From NCBI GenBank assembly GCA_009733575.1, contig ML769491.1:1-64000 (forward strand): 64,000 nucleotides of DNA. The letters are read 5' to 3'. The notes under the pieces are model-generated. The model saw only the letters and a list, made by a program, of their open reading frames with translations, ran no database searches and was not told the DNA's origin. The stretch comes from Gymnopus androsaceus JB14. Its lineage: Eukaryota; Basidiomycota; Agaricomycetes; Agaricales; Omphalotaceae. Made by a program: the position numbers and the translations under genes. Of the stretch, positions 31,114 to 49,690 are shown in pieces. Position 1 is the stretch's first letter. Each line of letters begins with the position of its first letter.

Positions 31114-32454
31114 GTAAGTAGTTGAAATGTACATGGTATGAAAGATCAGTGTACAGCCAAGAGCCCCCAGTCAAATAAGGGATTCATTGATTCAACTAAA
31201 CACACTGAGATATTTACTCTTGGTTTTTCCTGTCTGCACCAATATTTTGCAATTCAAAACTCTGCAAAAGTTCCTGAACATAACTGTCCATAGAACTCAT
31301 CTCAAAAACTTCTTAGTCCATGACCACCATTCATCGAATTTTCACACACCGTCAAAGTGACCGATGACTGCAGCAATGCATCCCATCTCACACAACCAAT
31401 CAATACTTATCGAACTCAGAACAACTCTGTTGATCAGTATATACGTTTTTGTGAAAGAACATAGACAAAATTCCACCAGATGAGTGAGAAGTCACCACTG
31501 CCACTCACACCTGGCAAAGTCAGAACTCCACAAAGCCAAAGATCTCCTCAGAACCATTGGTTGGCTTACTGATAGCCCTCAAGCTATCCACAACATGTAC
31601 ACCAAGCTTATTGAATGTGCCTCAGTCAATTCCAAATCCATTGTCCGCTTGACTGCAGCAGCAAAGAAGAGGGAATGGGAGAAGTTTCAGGCTGCAGCCA
31701 TCTATCTGCATCAGGCAAAAGGCTTCTGGGCTCAGGGCAGCTTGAGGTTAACTCAAGTTTGAAGGTAATCAAAGCTTGTACTCAAGACACTCTGGGTCCC
31801 TAAGCTGCCTCAGGTCACCACAGGTTACCCTGGGTATCACCTTCATCAAGTATTACACTTGAGCAAGCTTCAGTAGCCCTGAGGCTCAAGTTACCTCAAG
31901 TGCCAAAGAAGAGTAAGTGTAGACTCTGACCTACATGCAACCACTCAAGGGAACATGAACAGCTCACATTCCTAGGTAGAATGAAGTAAATATATCACTA
32001 TTAATCCTTGTAGATAGTCTTGTATATGTATACTGATAGCCAATTATCAACAAGGAATGAACTAGTAGAGTCTAAAACATTAGAAGATGACCACTTCAAC
32101 ATCTCTCCATTATCATAATGGTAGGAGGAAAAGAACAATTTTGATGCCAACTTCATCAACTACTTGTCCAAAAGTCCAAGCTTGCAAATCTACTTGTGTC
32201 TTTGTCATGGATTCAGAGGGAAAGAACTACTTGTAATGATTGACCCATACTTCAATAGCATTCTCCCCAATGGACACTCTGATAACTGTTCAGAGAGTTT
32301 TGATGAATGCGTTGCTGCAAGTTCAAGTCAATCTCATCAAGTGATGTTGAGAGAAGAAAAGACATAGCAAGCCCCGTAAGATATCTCCCTACACTACCTG
32401 ATGACACAATTTCCAACAAAAATACTCCAGCCTGACCATAGAGATCATCCCAAT
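31114..32454. other. gene-free stretch
   Basis: A 92-codon frame at 31484-31762 has no recognisable domain and no convincing start context. From 31740 to 31910 are many CTCAAG/CTTGAG and CCTGAGG words that could fold back. No gene is claimed. Confidence 0.4.
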
Positions 32455-33722
32455 CTAATCATCCTCATCCACATCCACTATCTGCACCACCAGCTTCCCC
32501 GATCCCTCCAAAAATGGAAGCCTCTCACTGAGTACCTTGCTGACATCACCAGGTAAATGTAGGTATCCCAGCTTGAAGACCACCATTTGAAGTGAAGCAA
32601 ACTCTGGCTTCTCAAGCAGCGCATCTATTGTAGACCATTGGTCCCATTGACGAGGCACCAATGGGTCGCGCACAGGATTCCTATCAAATAGAACAATGGT
32701 CAAATGTTGTAAAGGCAATAGATTTCCATCTGGATTTAGGAGAGGCTCGAAAAGGTATTGGATCCAGGCAATGGAGTCGTCAAACTGCCTATCATCACTG
32801 ATCAAGGATAACCTGCGTAAGTTTGGATTGCATCCAAGGTGAGCTGAACTCATATTTGGCCCACCTGTGAGTGGTAAGTTGGCCAATATGGAGTTTGTAG
32901 TTTGAAACACGCATACCTGGACCTGTATTATGCAACTTCAACTCTTTAAGACTGATGTCAAGGTATTGCAAAATCTCCGTAGTTTCGTCACTGTCGATCT
33001 CCAATAAGTTCAGATTTCGAACTTCAAATGGACATCCGTCTTGTTGGAACCAAGTTATGAATGGACGACAGAAACCCAGCCGTAAGTTACTAAGCTGTAT
33101 ACGCTGAGGTTCCGTGTCCGACGAGAGAGAACTTGGCACATTCCAGTCGTCGCATTCCACTCTGACATCCAGTATCTTCAAACTCCTCATACAGCTGAGG
33201 AGAGATACCAGTTCCGCAAATGTAGGGATGTAAAAGTAACTGGCAGAGAATTGAGTTAAGGAAGCAGCACATATTTCGGTCAAGGCTGCTTGCAGCAAAG
33301 GAGGCAATCCCTCCCAAAATACATAATCGAACGACAAACTGCTCAAGTTGGAGAGCCGTCGAACCAGGCTGGCTGCAGCAGTATATACCACTTCAGGCAC
33401 GGTAACCTGCTTGTTGTCATAGTCTGTTTGTGTAAGAAACCTTTTGAGTTTCAGAGACCGTACATACGACGCCAGATAAGGCTTTTCTGCGAACAACGTA
33501 TCCAGATGCCTAGTGGTTTTTAGATAAGCATCGACGAGCGTGTCAAAGTCTTCCTCTAGTAGTGGTAACTCGAGAAAGATTTCTTGGAAGATGCCACGCT
33601 GCGAAGAGCGAACCCAGGCTTTTGAACTAGCGCGCAGTTGAGAAGAGTTTCTCTATCAGAGTAGAGATTTCGAGGATGGAATCTACGAGTTCGTTGGGTA
33701 CACGCCGTCTCTCCAATCGATC
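32455..33722 (-). pseudogene. F-box-like family, copy B (5' end broken)
   Basis: The downstream two thirds are open: KPYLASYVRSLKLKRFL, LVRRLSNLSSLSF, ITWFQQDGCPFEVRNL, then a 52-nt intron (32865-32916) and HLGCNPNLRRLSL to GSGKLVVQIVDVDEDD. The F-box part shows damage against copy C: the ATGATAGAG start reads ATCGATTGG, one base is missing in the CTCGAACATCTCTAC word, and another in the GTTGGAAGAGC word. Translation could begin only inside, at a later codon. This is most likely a pseudogene, but indels in the assembly cannot be excluded. Confidence 0.7.
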
Positions 33723-34148
33723 GTGATGGTAGGAGGAAAGAACAATTTTGACGCCCACCACAATGATCGACTCGAGGAATTAATAATAATATCGTTAATA
33801 AAGGAAAGATACTTTGACTCTTCCTGAAGAATTAGTTCTTAATAAAATCGACTTTCCTTTTATTCAAGGCAACTGAGTGCACCCTAATGGTCGTATCAGA
33901 GTCTATCGCGGTCACGATTCGATTGACAAAAGGGGTAATAAATATTTTTGGTTCAGTTTCACCTTCTCTTTAGCGCTTCCATCATCTTGTTAGCGTTTTC
34001 CTCTTTTTTTTTCCTCTATCTCCTCTTCGCCCTGTATAGAGATACGGGCTTTATTATCTCCTTGCGAAACCTCCTTCAACCTGAACATTTTTTCTCTGCG
34101 AAACCAAACCGAAACGAAACATATATATATATAATAACGAAACACTGA
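33723..34148. other. divergent upstream region of F-box copy B and the PHD gene
   Basis: No gene is seen. It ends with an AT-rich ATATATATATA stretch near 34121-34131, about 20-30 bases before the PHD gene start codon, which could act in its promoter or leader. Confidence 0.4.
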
Positions 34149-37100
34149 ATGTCGACGTCGAACCAACCCCGTACCCCCAGAAAAAGCCCTACTTTGGCTA
34201 TGGAGAGTCCTGCCAATACTGGCTTATCCAGGTATGCTCATACGTAGGTCAAATCGAAGTTGTACTCATACTTACTGGAAGCAGCGAACAGCCGAGACTC
34301 GTTGCAAATCGTTATCATCTTCCGACTCCTCAGAGGTACATATCATATCGACATTTCTATTATCTGAATCCACCTAATCAACTGCTCATACTGTAGTCCC
34401 AATAACCTTGCAAGCTACGTCCCTGGACCGACGAATACAGGCCCTGAATCTCCTGTGTCTCATATGCAAATGTGGGACCTGCATCTTTTACTTTATCTTC
34501 ATACGCTTAAACTCATTTATCAGTTCTCATTCCTTTATAAAAACAACCACCTCTTCCCGATCCTCCTTGGTCTCAAGCGATCCTCTGGGTCCTGAGGAAA
34601 CCACGCCAAAACGGTCCCAGCTTATGATGACTCCGGAATCGAGGTGCGTTTCTGCCAGACCACTGCTTGCGAACTGGCTAAAATTATTGTCTGTATAGTC
34701 CCGTTGCTAGTCGTCTTGATGTACATAACCATACCAAGCAGGTTTTTTCACTGCTTGCTTTAAATTCAAGCACTGACCATTGTGCTTCCGATAGCAACCT
34801 TCCTTCAACTCCTAGAACGATAATCTCTTCGAATGCAATGGACTCTCTAACCCAACCCACCCTTCCTCGCAAAATGCAGACTCGTTCACCTTCACCCGAC
34901 GAACAGCACACCTCTCGCTCTCGGCTATCGTCTCCATTTGTCGCCAAATCTTCATCTACTACCATGCCTGCTACACCCCGCGCCTCTACTACTCCACCTC
35001 CCGTCAGTGCCGGAGGTGAACTAGACCGCATCCATAACGCCATACAGGCCCAGCATGATGAGCTGGAGAATCGGAGGCCAGAGTATCTCAAGCGGGCCTC
35101 AGTGGATTTGATGGATTTGGATGAGCCGCAGGACGGGGATAGGTTCGGCTCGATAGGAATCACGGACAGTCCCGTGAAAGGGAGGAGGATAAAGCTTTTC
35201 CAGGAGACGAGCGAGGAGAGCTTCGAGGAGAGTCTGATGGCGGGCGGATATGGTAGATATGTAAGTTCTTTTCTTTCTTTTTGATTAAACCATCTATTTA
35301 ACGATGGACCCATGTAGCGAACAGCAGAATGGGTTAGGCAACCACAACCAATAGTCGTATCTTCCGGAACCGGAGCACCAGTCAACGTCGTTGCTCACCT
35401 TGAAGAAGCTCAGCATCACCATAGCTTGTCACATCACCACCAAGATCCTCCTCCTCCTCCGACCGAGAAGGAACTGAGGAAGAGGAAGAGGTTGGACGCG
35501 TTTCGAGCTCAGGACCAAAACTCTAGCCTCGATTCAACCACGTCGCGCCTATACCCTGTCGAAATCGAAGGTAAAGGCCGCGTTCTGCTCGACGTTCCCA
35601 CCGATCCCAATGAAAACCTCGGTCTCAACGTCAACTCCAACTCATCCACCGGCCCCAGCCCCACCAAACGCCGTAAGAAATCCGACCTCCCAACCGCCAA
35701 AGAACGTCGCGCAGCGGCAGCAGCAGCCCTCCTCGAAGAATCTGCCGAAAAGCCAAACTGGCCTGATGCAGAGTTTCCTTGGAGGTTGAGGACGGAGGAG
35801 AGGAGGGAGCAGGCGCGGAAGGAGGAGGAGGAGAGGCTGACTTGGGTTGAAAGGTTTTTGGACAGGGATACGGACGATGAGGGTGATAACTTGGGATTAG
35901 GGAGTGCAAGTCCTACGGATAATGCAGACGAGGAAGTACTCCCTTCCTCAGTATGGGGCGTGGTGTTTGAGGATGGAGATGAGAGACCTGTGCCGTATCG
36001 TGCTGGGAGGGGGAAGATGGTTCCGTTGAGGGGAGATCCAGATGCTGAGGACCAAGACCAACTCTGGACCTTCAAACGCAGGCGAAGCGCATACTTCCCC
36101 AGTGATCCCGCAGATGCCAGAGCTGCTCTCTTATCGAAAAAGAGCGTGAGGGCGCTTTCATTTCGACGACAAATGTCCAGAGCCAGAGCCAGTCGTCGTC
36201 GTCGGGGCTCGGGCTCACTCCTCTCTAGTGAGCAAGCAGAGGAGCGCCTATGCATATGTCGCGGAACAGACGACGGACGTGAGCTCGTCCAATGCGATCT
36301 CTGCAATATGTGGTACCATTTGGAATGTATCGGGATCGAGGATATATCCGAATTAGGGACCGACAGGAGGCACAAGTGGTTTTGTTATCGGTGTGAGGAG
36401 GGAAGCAACTGGAACGGTTACGCTAATTCTCCTTTGAACCCGTTCTTGGACTCTCCACGCTCGAACGGCTCGGAAGAACAACCGACGTTCGCACCAACGG
36501 AAATGGACGATACACCGAGACGAAGACAAGCACAAGCTGATGCCCAGTTTTTTCAGCCTTTAGGGGTGCCCGAGTCGCCGACGCAGTCTTGGAGTCTTTC
36601 GAGGGTACCCAGAACGCCGACGAGGCCCCCGGCAACAAGCGCAGGCGTTGGGTCCATCTTGAGCTCTTCCTCCTCCTCCCGTAATGCACCAACCACTCCT
36701 CGTCAGAACCAACATCAACAACCCCGCGACGCACGTGTAATCGCAGGTCCTTTCGAGATGTACGGTGATGACACTCACATCTTTGATCCCACATCTACCC
36801 CATCTCGAGGAATCAAAATCAGCGTCAACGCTCCTTTCACTACGCCTAAAACTCCCTCTCGAGGACCGAATATCCGGAATGGGGGCGGCGTGGGTGCTGG
36901 TGGTGGTGGTGGTGGTGGTGGTGGCTCTTTCGGCGCACCGGGTTCTTGTCTTCCGCGCTTAGCGAGAGGGGGGGTCATGAGCCGCAGAGTCCTTTGGCTT
37001 ACACCAGACCACCTTCGAATAATGTGTACCATCAGTATCCTCCGTATGCGTACGATGATGCGTATTCGTCACCGATCGGCGTGAAGGTCAACGAGTCCGA

Positions 37101-37223
37101 AGGATTGCTGAACCTCCTTTGAATTCTTCTGCTCCGCGTGCGCTCTTTAGTGAAGAGTCGCTTGTGTCTTCACCTAGAACGAAGGGGAAGGGAAGGGCGT
37201 TGGACTTTGGGGTGAAGCTCTAA
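34149..37223 (+). CDS. PHD-finger protein
   Basis: Exons 34149-34231, 34285-34335, 34397-34471, 34524-34643, 34699-35260 and from 35318 join with consistent phases through five introns of 52-61 nt. A PHD finger lies at about residues 608-655: CICRGTDDGRELVQCDLCNM, then WYHLECIGIEDISEL and HKWFCYRCEE, giving the Cys4-His-Cys3 pattern that binds histone H3 tails. The protein is otherwise low in complexity, with a poly-Gly run and TPR/TPSR motifs typical of phosphorylated nuclear proteins. The main frame stops at 37084. A frame change in the run of seven G near 36967 would instead give HEPQSPLAYTRPPSNNVY, and a 59-nt intron after it would lead to ALFSEESLVSSPRTKGKGRA and a stop at 37223. I favour that ending. 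Confidence 0.75.
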
Positions 37224-37818
37224 GGACTTGGATTTGGGAGAGATGGTCCCCGACTCGGACTTTGAATTCGACTTTCGACTTTTTTTTTTTGCTGATGCTT
37301 TCTTAACAACACTGCTTCTTTCAATCAGATGTTCGTTCCCGAACTTGCTTTTGCTGATTTGTTTTCTTCTGGACACCCACCCGCCCAAGTTACTTACTAT
37401 TCTTTATGCTATAGGTATAGGTATAGGTATAAGTTCCTCCTCTGTATGCGTATGCTATGTACATAAGTACGGTAAAGTAAATAATCTTGAACGCAATGAC
37501 AATATATGTTGTACATAGGATTAAAGGCTTTTGAAGCAAGGGGCAAGAAAAGTAGGACGTGTCGAGCCTGTCGATAAGTAGTAGTACTGTACATGGGCAT
37601 GGCACCAAACTAATTGCTGTGAATGCAAAGAGATATACTTATGATTCACGAAGGGTCTCTACACAGTCACAGATCCGGATGCTCCGCCATAATGGTCAAT
37701 ATTTTCTTGTACTCGACTATACACGATCGTAAACGATATGGAGAGCGGAGAATGAAGCGAATCCGGACTGATCAAAACACCAGCAAAACGAGTTGTGAAT
37801 CAAGTACCATGCTCATCG
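37224..37818. other. convergent intergenic region
   Basis: The PHD gene and the dehydrogenase gene end towards each other here. The region has T-runs and a short ATAGGT tandem repeat at about 37411-37432. No gene is supported. Confidence 0.45.
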
Positions 37819-38896
37819 TCACCACGATATCTTTGAGCCATCAATGTCAATAAACTCCCCTCCATCCTTCTCTCGTGTGCACTCGTCAACAATCTTTACA
37901 AGTAAAGTAGCGCATTTCTCTGGTGATTGCTCCTCGAGGGTTTCCAACACTCCGCTATTATCCATTTCCCGATGAGAGGCCGCTATGAGTAAGTCAGAAT
38001 ACTTAACTGCTCTCAAATGACAAACAGCACCTACCCATGTCAGTCTCCACAGCACCTGGAGAGAGGGGGAAACAGACTGGGTGAAGGGGTGTTTAAGCTA
38101 AGCATACGATATTCATCCAGTGAGAACGAAATACTTACCAATCCATTCATTCTCAAAGTGGATCCTCCTAGCCAAGACATTCAATGCCGCCTTACTCATT
38201 GCATAGGCAGTCATTCCCAAAGGCATAGAAATAGTAAAAGCAGTAAGGCTCCCTCCGATAGAGCTAAGAGGAATGAACTTTGGGTTTTTACTTGCTTTCA
38301 AGAGCGGGAGCATCGCTTGGAAGACTACCAGGTTGCCAATAACGTTTGTCTAGAAGTACAGAGTCAGAAAGCACATGAAGACGGCGGAAATTCAATTAAA
38401 TACTTCGAAATGTGTGCGCACGACCTCCGGAGGGGTATCTGCTGCCGGCCCCAGATACGAGCCGCAACCTAGGTAGCCAGTCGTTCAAACAAAGCCTGAA
38501 CCGGAATGCTAGTGAGAACAACAAAATCCATACGTACCAGCGGTTCCCAACACAACGTCCACACGACTATGCTTCTCTTGGATGACCTTCGCAATGTCTT
38601 TGTTACCATCGACATCCCCTGCAATGTATTTAACAATCGCTATCTTCCCTGGATATTTGAGCGCCGCTTGCTGGAGGGCGGAGGCCTTGATGGGATCGCG
38701 CGCGCCTGCATAGACAAAGACGGATGGATTTGTAGCTAGTAGCTTTTCCACGACGGCGAAACCTATTACACAGTAGAAACGAATCATTGATCATGATGAG
38801 TGAGAGATACTGAAGTTATAGTTGTTGTAGCGAGTGTTACACACCTATACCCCGGCTTGCGCCATTAATGAACCAAATTGTAGACTCGGAAGACAT
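37819..38896 (-). CDS. short-chain dehydrogenase/reductase, sniffer-like (252 aa)
   Basis: Six exons join with every phase correct: 38896-38845, 38762-38538, 38468-38404, 38349-38139, 38076-38035 and 37982-37819. The introns are 52-82 nt. The N terminus WFINGASRGIG is the cofactor-binding Gly motif (TGxxxGIG class). VVLGTAG corresponds to the NAG motif. The catalytic Ser is in IPLSSIGGS and Tyr-Lys in AYAMSKAALN. SPGAVETDM follows as in other sniffer/carbonyl reductase-type SDRs. Length is normal for a classical SDR. It should be a soluble NAD(P)H-dependent carbonyl reductase. The substrate is unknown. An inverted repeat lies in the upstream region shared with F-box copy C. Confidence 0.9.
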
Positions 38897-39010
38897 TTGA
38901 AAGTAGAGATAGAATCAATCCACCACCTCTGGGACTATTTATACCTACCGAGATAACGCAGCCGAATTGACTCGCAAGCCAGAAAGAAATATCTACAGTG
39001 GTTGGGTCAA

Positions 39011-39094
39011 CGGATCGTTTTCGGAGTCGAAGGACGATTCCGATACAGTCGATGAGCTTATCATTATTAGACAGTACCTCCGAAAACGATCCGA
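39011..39094. repeat. perfect 16-bp inverted repeat in a divergent promoter
   Basis: CGGATCGTTTTCGGAG at 39011-39026 is the exact reverse complement of CTCCGAAAACGATCCG at 39079-39094. It lies between the start of the dehydrogenase gene (38896, minus) and F-box copy C (39267, plus). It could be a binding site pair or the relic of a small TIR element. Confidence 0.6.
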
Positions 39095-39266
39095 CTCGTT
39101 TTCGTTGAATAGCGAAGATGCCTTCTTGCTTGCATACCAATCTGAAGTCACTGGTCATTCCAGTTTCTGGACCAAATCGAAATGCAGAGAAATTTGCCGC
39201 CGAAATAGACGTTCGCGATCGGCAAGCGAAGTGGGCGTCAAAATCTTTTTTCCTCCTACCATCACG

Positions 39267-40550
39267 ATGATAGAGAGACGTATACCGAACGAACTTGTAG
39301 ATTGCATCCTCGAACATCTCTACTTTGACAGAGATACTCTTCTCAACTGCGCGCTGGTTGGAAGAGCATGGGCTTGCTCCTCGCAGCGTGGCATCTTCCG
39401 AGAACTCATTCTTGAGTTGCCTGTAGAATGTCAAACCTTTGCAACGCTCGTCGATGCTTATCTGACGACCACTAGGCATCTGGATATGTTGTTCACAGAA
39501 AAGCCTTACAGTATATGGCATCATATGTTCGGTCTCTGGAACTTCGGTCGTTTATACAACACAGCCGCACTGTCATGCCTGAAGCAGTATATACTGCCAC
39601 CATCAGCCTGGTTCGACGGCTCTCCAGCTTGAACAGTTTATCATTCAATGTCATTTCTTGGGAGAGCTTGCCTCCTTTGCTGAAAGCAGCCTTAACCGAA
39701 ATATGCAAGGCGCCTTCGGTAACTCAATTCTCTGCCAACCACTTTTACATCTCCATATTCGCAGAACTAGCATCTCTTCTCAGCCGTATGAAGAGTCTAA
39801 AGATACTAGATCTTGACATGATTCACTATAATTGGGAGATGCCAAATTTTCTCTCAGAGTTGGGGATTGAAGAGGACAGTCTTCCACCTCGAAGTATACA
39901 ACTTGATGAATTGCGGCTATACAACGCACGCCATTTCATGGATTGCTTTCAGCGAGACTCCTGTCCGACTGGAGTCCGCAACTTAAAATCATTGGGAATG
40001 CGCAGCCAGGCAGATATGGCAACTTTACAGTGCTTTGGCACCAGCATTAGAGAGTTGACGTTGGATGGATATCCGGTAAATCAAGCTGTGCATGCTCTGA
40101 AACTCCAATTCATCTCACATTTTGAGTCAACTCTACATTGTTTTTACTTTTGCAGCTTTGAATCAGCATCTTAGATATCACCCAAACCTACTCAGCTTAT
40201 TCTTGATAGGTCTATCCCAGTTTAATGGGTCTGGCGAACCCTTTCCCTGGATCCTAGCCCTCTTCAAGCCTCTGGACTCGGAAGGAAATATATTTCCTCT
40301 CCAACATCTGACTATTAGTCTTAGACTGCACCTAACGGACCCATTGAACCCTTTTCATTGGAATAAATGGGCTGCATTTGATATACTGCTTGGGAAGCCA
40401 GAGTTTGCTTCGCTCGAAACGGTAGACTTCAAGCTAGCCCCAAATCCAAGGTATCCAAAGATTCCTGATGGTGTTCGCAAGCTACTCGGTAGAAATCTTC
40501 CATCTTTGGAGACATCGGGGAAGTTGGTAGTACAGATAGTAAACGATTAG
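39267..40550 (+). pseudogene. F-box-like family, copy C (one frame break)
   Basis: The ATG at 39267 starts an F-box (RIPNELVDCILEHLYFD, LLNCALVGRAW). At about 39510 the word CCTTACAGTATATGG is some five bases longer than in copy D and shifts the frame. The rest is open: SLVRRLSSLNSLSF, PPRSIQLDELRLYN, MDCFQRDSCPTGVRN. An intron, 40076-40166, joins DGYP to HLRYHPNLLSLFL, and the end is SGKLVVQIVND. This is the least damaged copy after the one at 57145-58458. About 500 bases of 3' flank are shared with the relic at 48330-49690 and with copy D. Confidence 0.75.
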
Positions 40551-41191
40551 AGTCGGCTTGGATCTATGGTCAGGCTGAAGTATTTTCTGGATATCATGGA
40601 TAACGGTAGCGGAGATATCCTATGGGACTCGCTGTGTCTTCCCTTTCAACCTGTATCACTTAACACCTCTATGAAGAAAAATGCGTTTTCGTTGATCTTT
40701 CGGCGGCGGGCCATACATCATAGTACGAATTCAAGGTCGATATTAGTCCAATGAATCCATCCTGCGACTCCTCTGTCCAAATTATAAACCGTCTCATTCG
40801 AAATATGATGATTTTATACGGGGAATCTCATCACAAACAGAGAATTGATTGGAACGCGCGACGCGTTGTCAAAAGCCTGACGTGCGTGAGCCAAATATAT
40901 TCGTCGTCTGAATTGCCATTACCACTATCGATACTTGTTATTCTGTAGATTCGAATTCATGCACTCAAATTCTACGCAAGCACTGGCAGTCTTCATCTAG
41001 CTCCTAGATGTAACAGTCCCTGGGACAGTCATCCGAAAGTTTGACTGGGACGGGAGATTGTTACAAAGGTCTCCGCTTCATCGTCATTTTCAGCTTCCGT
41101 GATTCCGAGCAGTGTTAAATAGAATCCATACAGATGAGAATTCGCATAAAAGACTTGTAAAAGACCCCAAAAAATAAATGGAGTATTTAAT
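40551..41191. other. 3' flank shared among F-box copies
   Basis: The sequence to about 41060 (GGATCTATGGTCAG, AAAAATGCGTTTTCG, GTCATCCGA.AGTTTGACTGG) recurs after the relic at 49676-50115 and, less well, after copy D. The duplicated unit was therefore larger than the gene. No own gene is seen. Confidence 0.6.
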
Positions 41192-47830
<6,639 letters not shown>

Positions 47831-48329
47831 GAATGCACCCAGACTGGCCTTCGTCGAGAAAATTCAAGAGCTTGGGCAAGAGTAAAGAATGAGTTTACTT
47901 TCCGACGCCGGAAAATGTGTTCCTGAGGAGCTGCAAGTTAAATAGGAACATGGACTGAGCAAGCAGAAATAGAGGAAATAAACATCGTCGTATATGTCGA
48001 AAAGAGCTTATAAGCGCCGCCAGTTGATTGGCTCATGAGTCATTGCCGTATTCAAGCACTTCGAGTTGAAAGCCCTTGGTAACACCTGGCGTAGGTTGTC
48101 TCCCGTAGGCAGACTCTCGCAAGCAAGCTTGCTATATTTAGATGGCGTAGGCGGGATGGGACGTATCCTTCGGCGATCCGAGTTGGATCCGTTGGGCGCT
48201 CTTCATGTTTAGAGTCTGTTCGGAAACTATCTATCTATCTGTATTCAAAAATTGTTTGCCGAACAGACTGGAGTATGGGTACTATAAACGTCTTCTACAT
48301 CCGGCTTAATTGAACGAAATCCCCAACAT
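47831..48329. other. upstream region of the ABC transporter
   Basis: This presumably holds the promoter and perhaps a first exon of the transporter. Coding-like minus-strand words run up to about 47930, but no start codon could be fixed. Confidence 0.35.
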
Positions 48330-48366
48330 ATACCCTTGTCATTAGAATAAATGGGCTGCATTTGAT

Positions 48367-49511
48367 TAGTCTCTTATAAACAGACAACCACACGATCGTA
48401 ACGATGTGTAGAGTCTGTCATCTAAGGCGGATCATTTGGGCACTTGTATTTAGACGCCGATATCTGATGTAATCTCTTCCGATCCGACTCGGACCGACTC
48501 AGAACGCTGCCAAAACACCAACATTCCTCTGGTCTGCTGCATTGCGAATGCATAAATACATTGAATTTTGGTTCTTGAATGAATTTCTTGAGTCAAGGAC
48601 TTAATGTGAATAATTCACGCAAGTTTGCTATCATTAGAAGAGAGTGAGTATACTTAGTGTTAATTTTTGGTTAATTTCACCCATTATTTCAAGAGAAAGC
48701 AAAGATTTTGGGGTATTAGACATTCATAGGGATGCCCACCGTACCCGTAGTACGGTGAGTACGGGTTACCGTTACGGATACGAACCCGTACCGTCAGCCA
48801 ATTTGGAGCTCATGCTACGGTACGGGTCCGGTACGGATACTCACCCGTACATTCCGTATTAAGATATCCGTTACGGCCGTGTACGGGAAGTTACGGTCTT
48901 CTCCAAATTAAGTTATTCGAGTGTTGTTCAGCACGTCAATCTGTGGGTCTCTTTATTCGCTGTCATTTTACTTGCTAAAATATTATGTAATTGACATGAT
49001 TTCACTTAAACGCGCAACAGACGCTCAACAGATGCGGTGGATTGACATATTCTGGGTGCTAATGTTGGACAATCATTGTCTTTGTGTGGCAAAAATATTC
49101 TCAATATATTCTAGGTAGCAAACAAGGTATCAGTTGCAGATTTTTGTCCTCAAAATATATCCATGATATATATTTAAATTAATACGGCCGTGCTACGCCC
49201 GTAGTACCCGTACCGTATTCCGTACGTTCCGCTGGACTTTCGAGCAGCAGTCCTACGGCACGGATACGGCTTCAAACGTGCCGTAGCGGATCCCATAGAC
49301 TACGGCCATAACCGTAACGTACGGTGGGCATCCCTAGACATTCATAAGGCAATATTACATTGGTGTAGGCCAGGAAACCATAAAACAACTTAAGTGCGGT
49401 GTTGAACATTGAAACAAAGAGACTGGTATGGTTTCGGCAGGGCGCCAAGATTATGTAAGATTAGTAATAAGACACAAGTGCCCAAGCGGCTGATACTTAA
49501 AAAATAGACTA
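48367..49511. mobile_element. insertion in the F-box relic with 9-bp target duplication (1145 bp)
   Basis: GCATTTGAT stands at 48358-48366 and again at 49512-49520, exactly where the F-box homology is interrupted. The inserted ends are TAGTCT and AGACTA. Nearby inside are further complementary words (TTGGGCACTTGT). A 9-bp duplication suggests a Mutator-like element. No transposase is present. A second element lies within it. Confidence 0.65.
48729..49334. mobile_element. TACGG/CCGTA-rich TIR element nested in the insertion (606 bp)
   Basis: It starts GGGATGCCCACCGTAC and ends GTACGGTGGGCATCCC, a 15-16 bp inverted repeat. The 12-bp word TAGACATTCATA occurs directly before (48717-48728) and directly after (49335-49346). 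Both end regions, about 150-200 bp each, are full of TACGG and CCGTA words in both orientations, while the middle is AT-rich. No frame codes for a transposase. Confidence 0.8.
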
Positions 49512-49690
49512 GCATTTGATAAGTTACACTGCTTGGGAAGCCAGAGTTTGCTTCACTCGAAACGGTGGACTTCAAGCTAGCCCGAAATACAGGATATCCA
49601 AAGTTTCCCGCAAGCTACTCGGTAGAACTTTTCTATTTTTGGAGAGATCGGGAAAGCTGGTAGGATAGTAAATGGTTAGAGTGCGCTTGG

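Larger units (their letters stand above)
48330..49690 (+). pseudogene. F-box-like family relic, split by insertions
   Basis: 48330-48366 (AATAAATGGGCTGCATTTGAT) and 49521-49690 (CTGCTTGGGAAGCCAGAG, ACGGTGGACTTCAAGCTAGC, ending in the LVVQ-like tail) are the two halves of a 3' end otherwise found at 40350-40550. The break holds a 1145-bp insertion. The downstream frame has a deletion and one-base shifts. Confidence 0.75.

Noticed and set aside
31484..31762. 92-codon plus-strand frame with a helical look
   Set aside because: No recognisable family, no splice partner, and it runs into fold-back-prone sequence. It could be real but is not supported.
35509..36375. 288-codon minus-strand frame
   Set aside because: Antisense shadow of the PHD gene, which has the Cys4-His-Cys3 finger and consistent introns.
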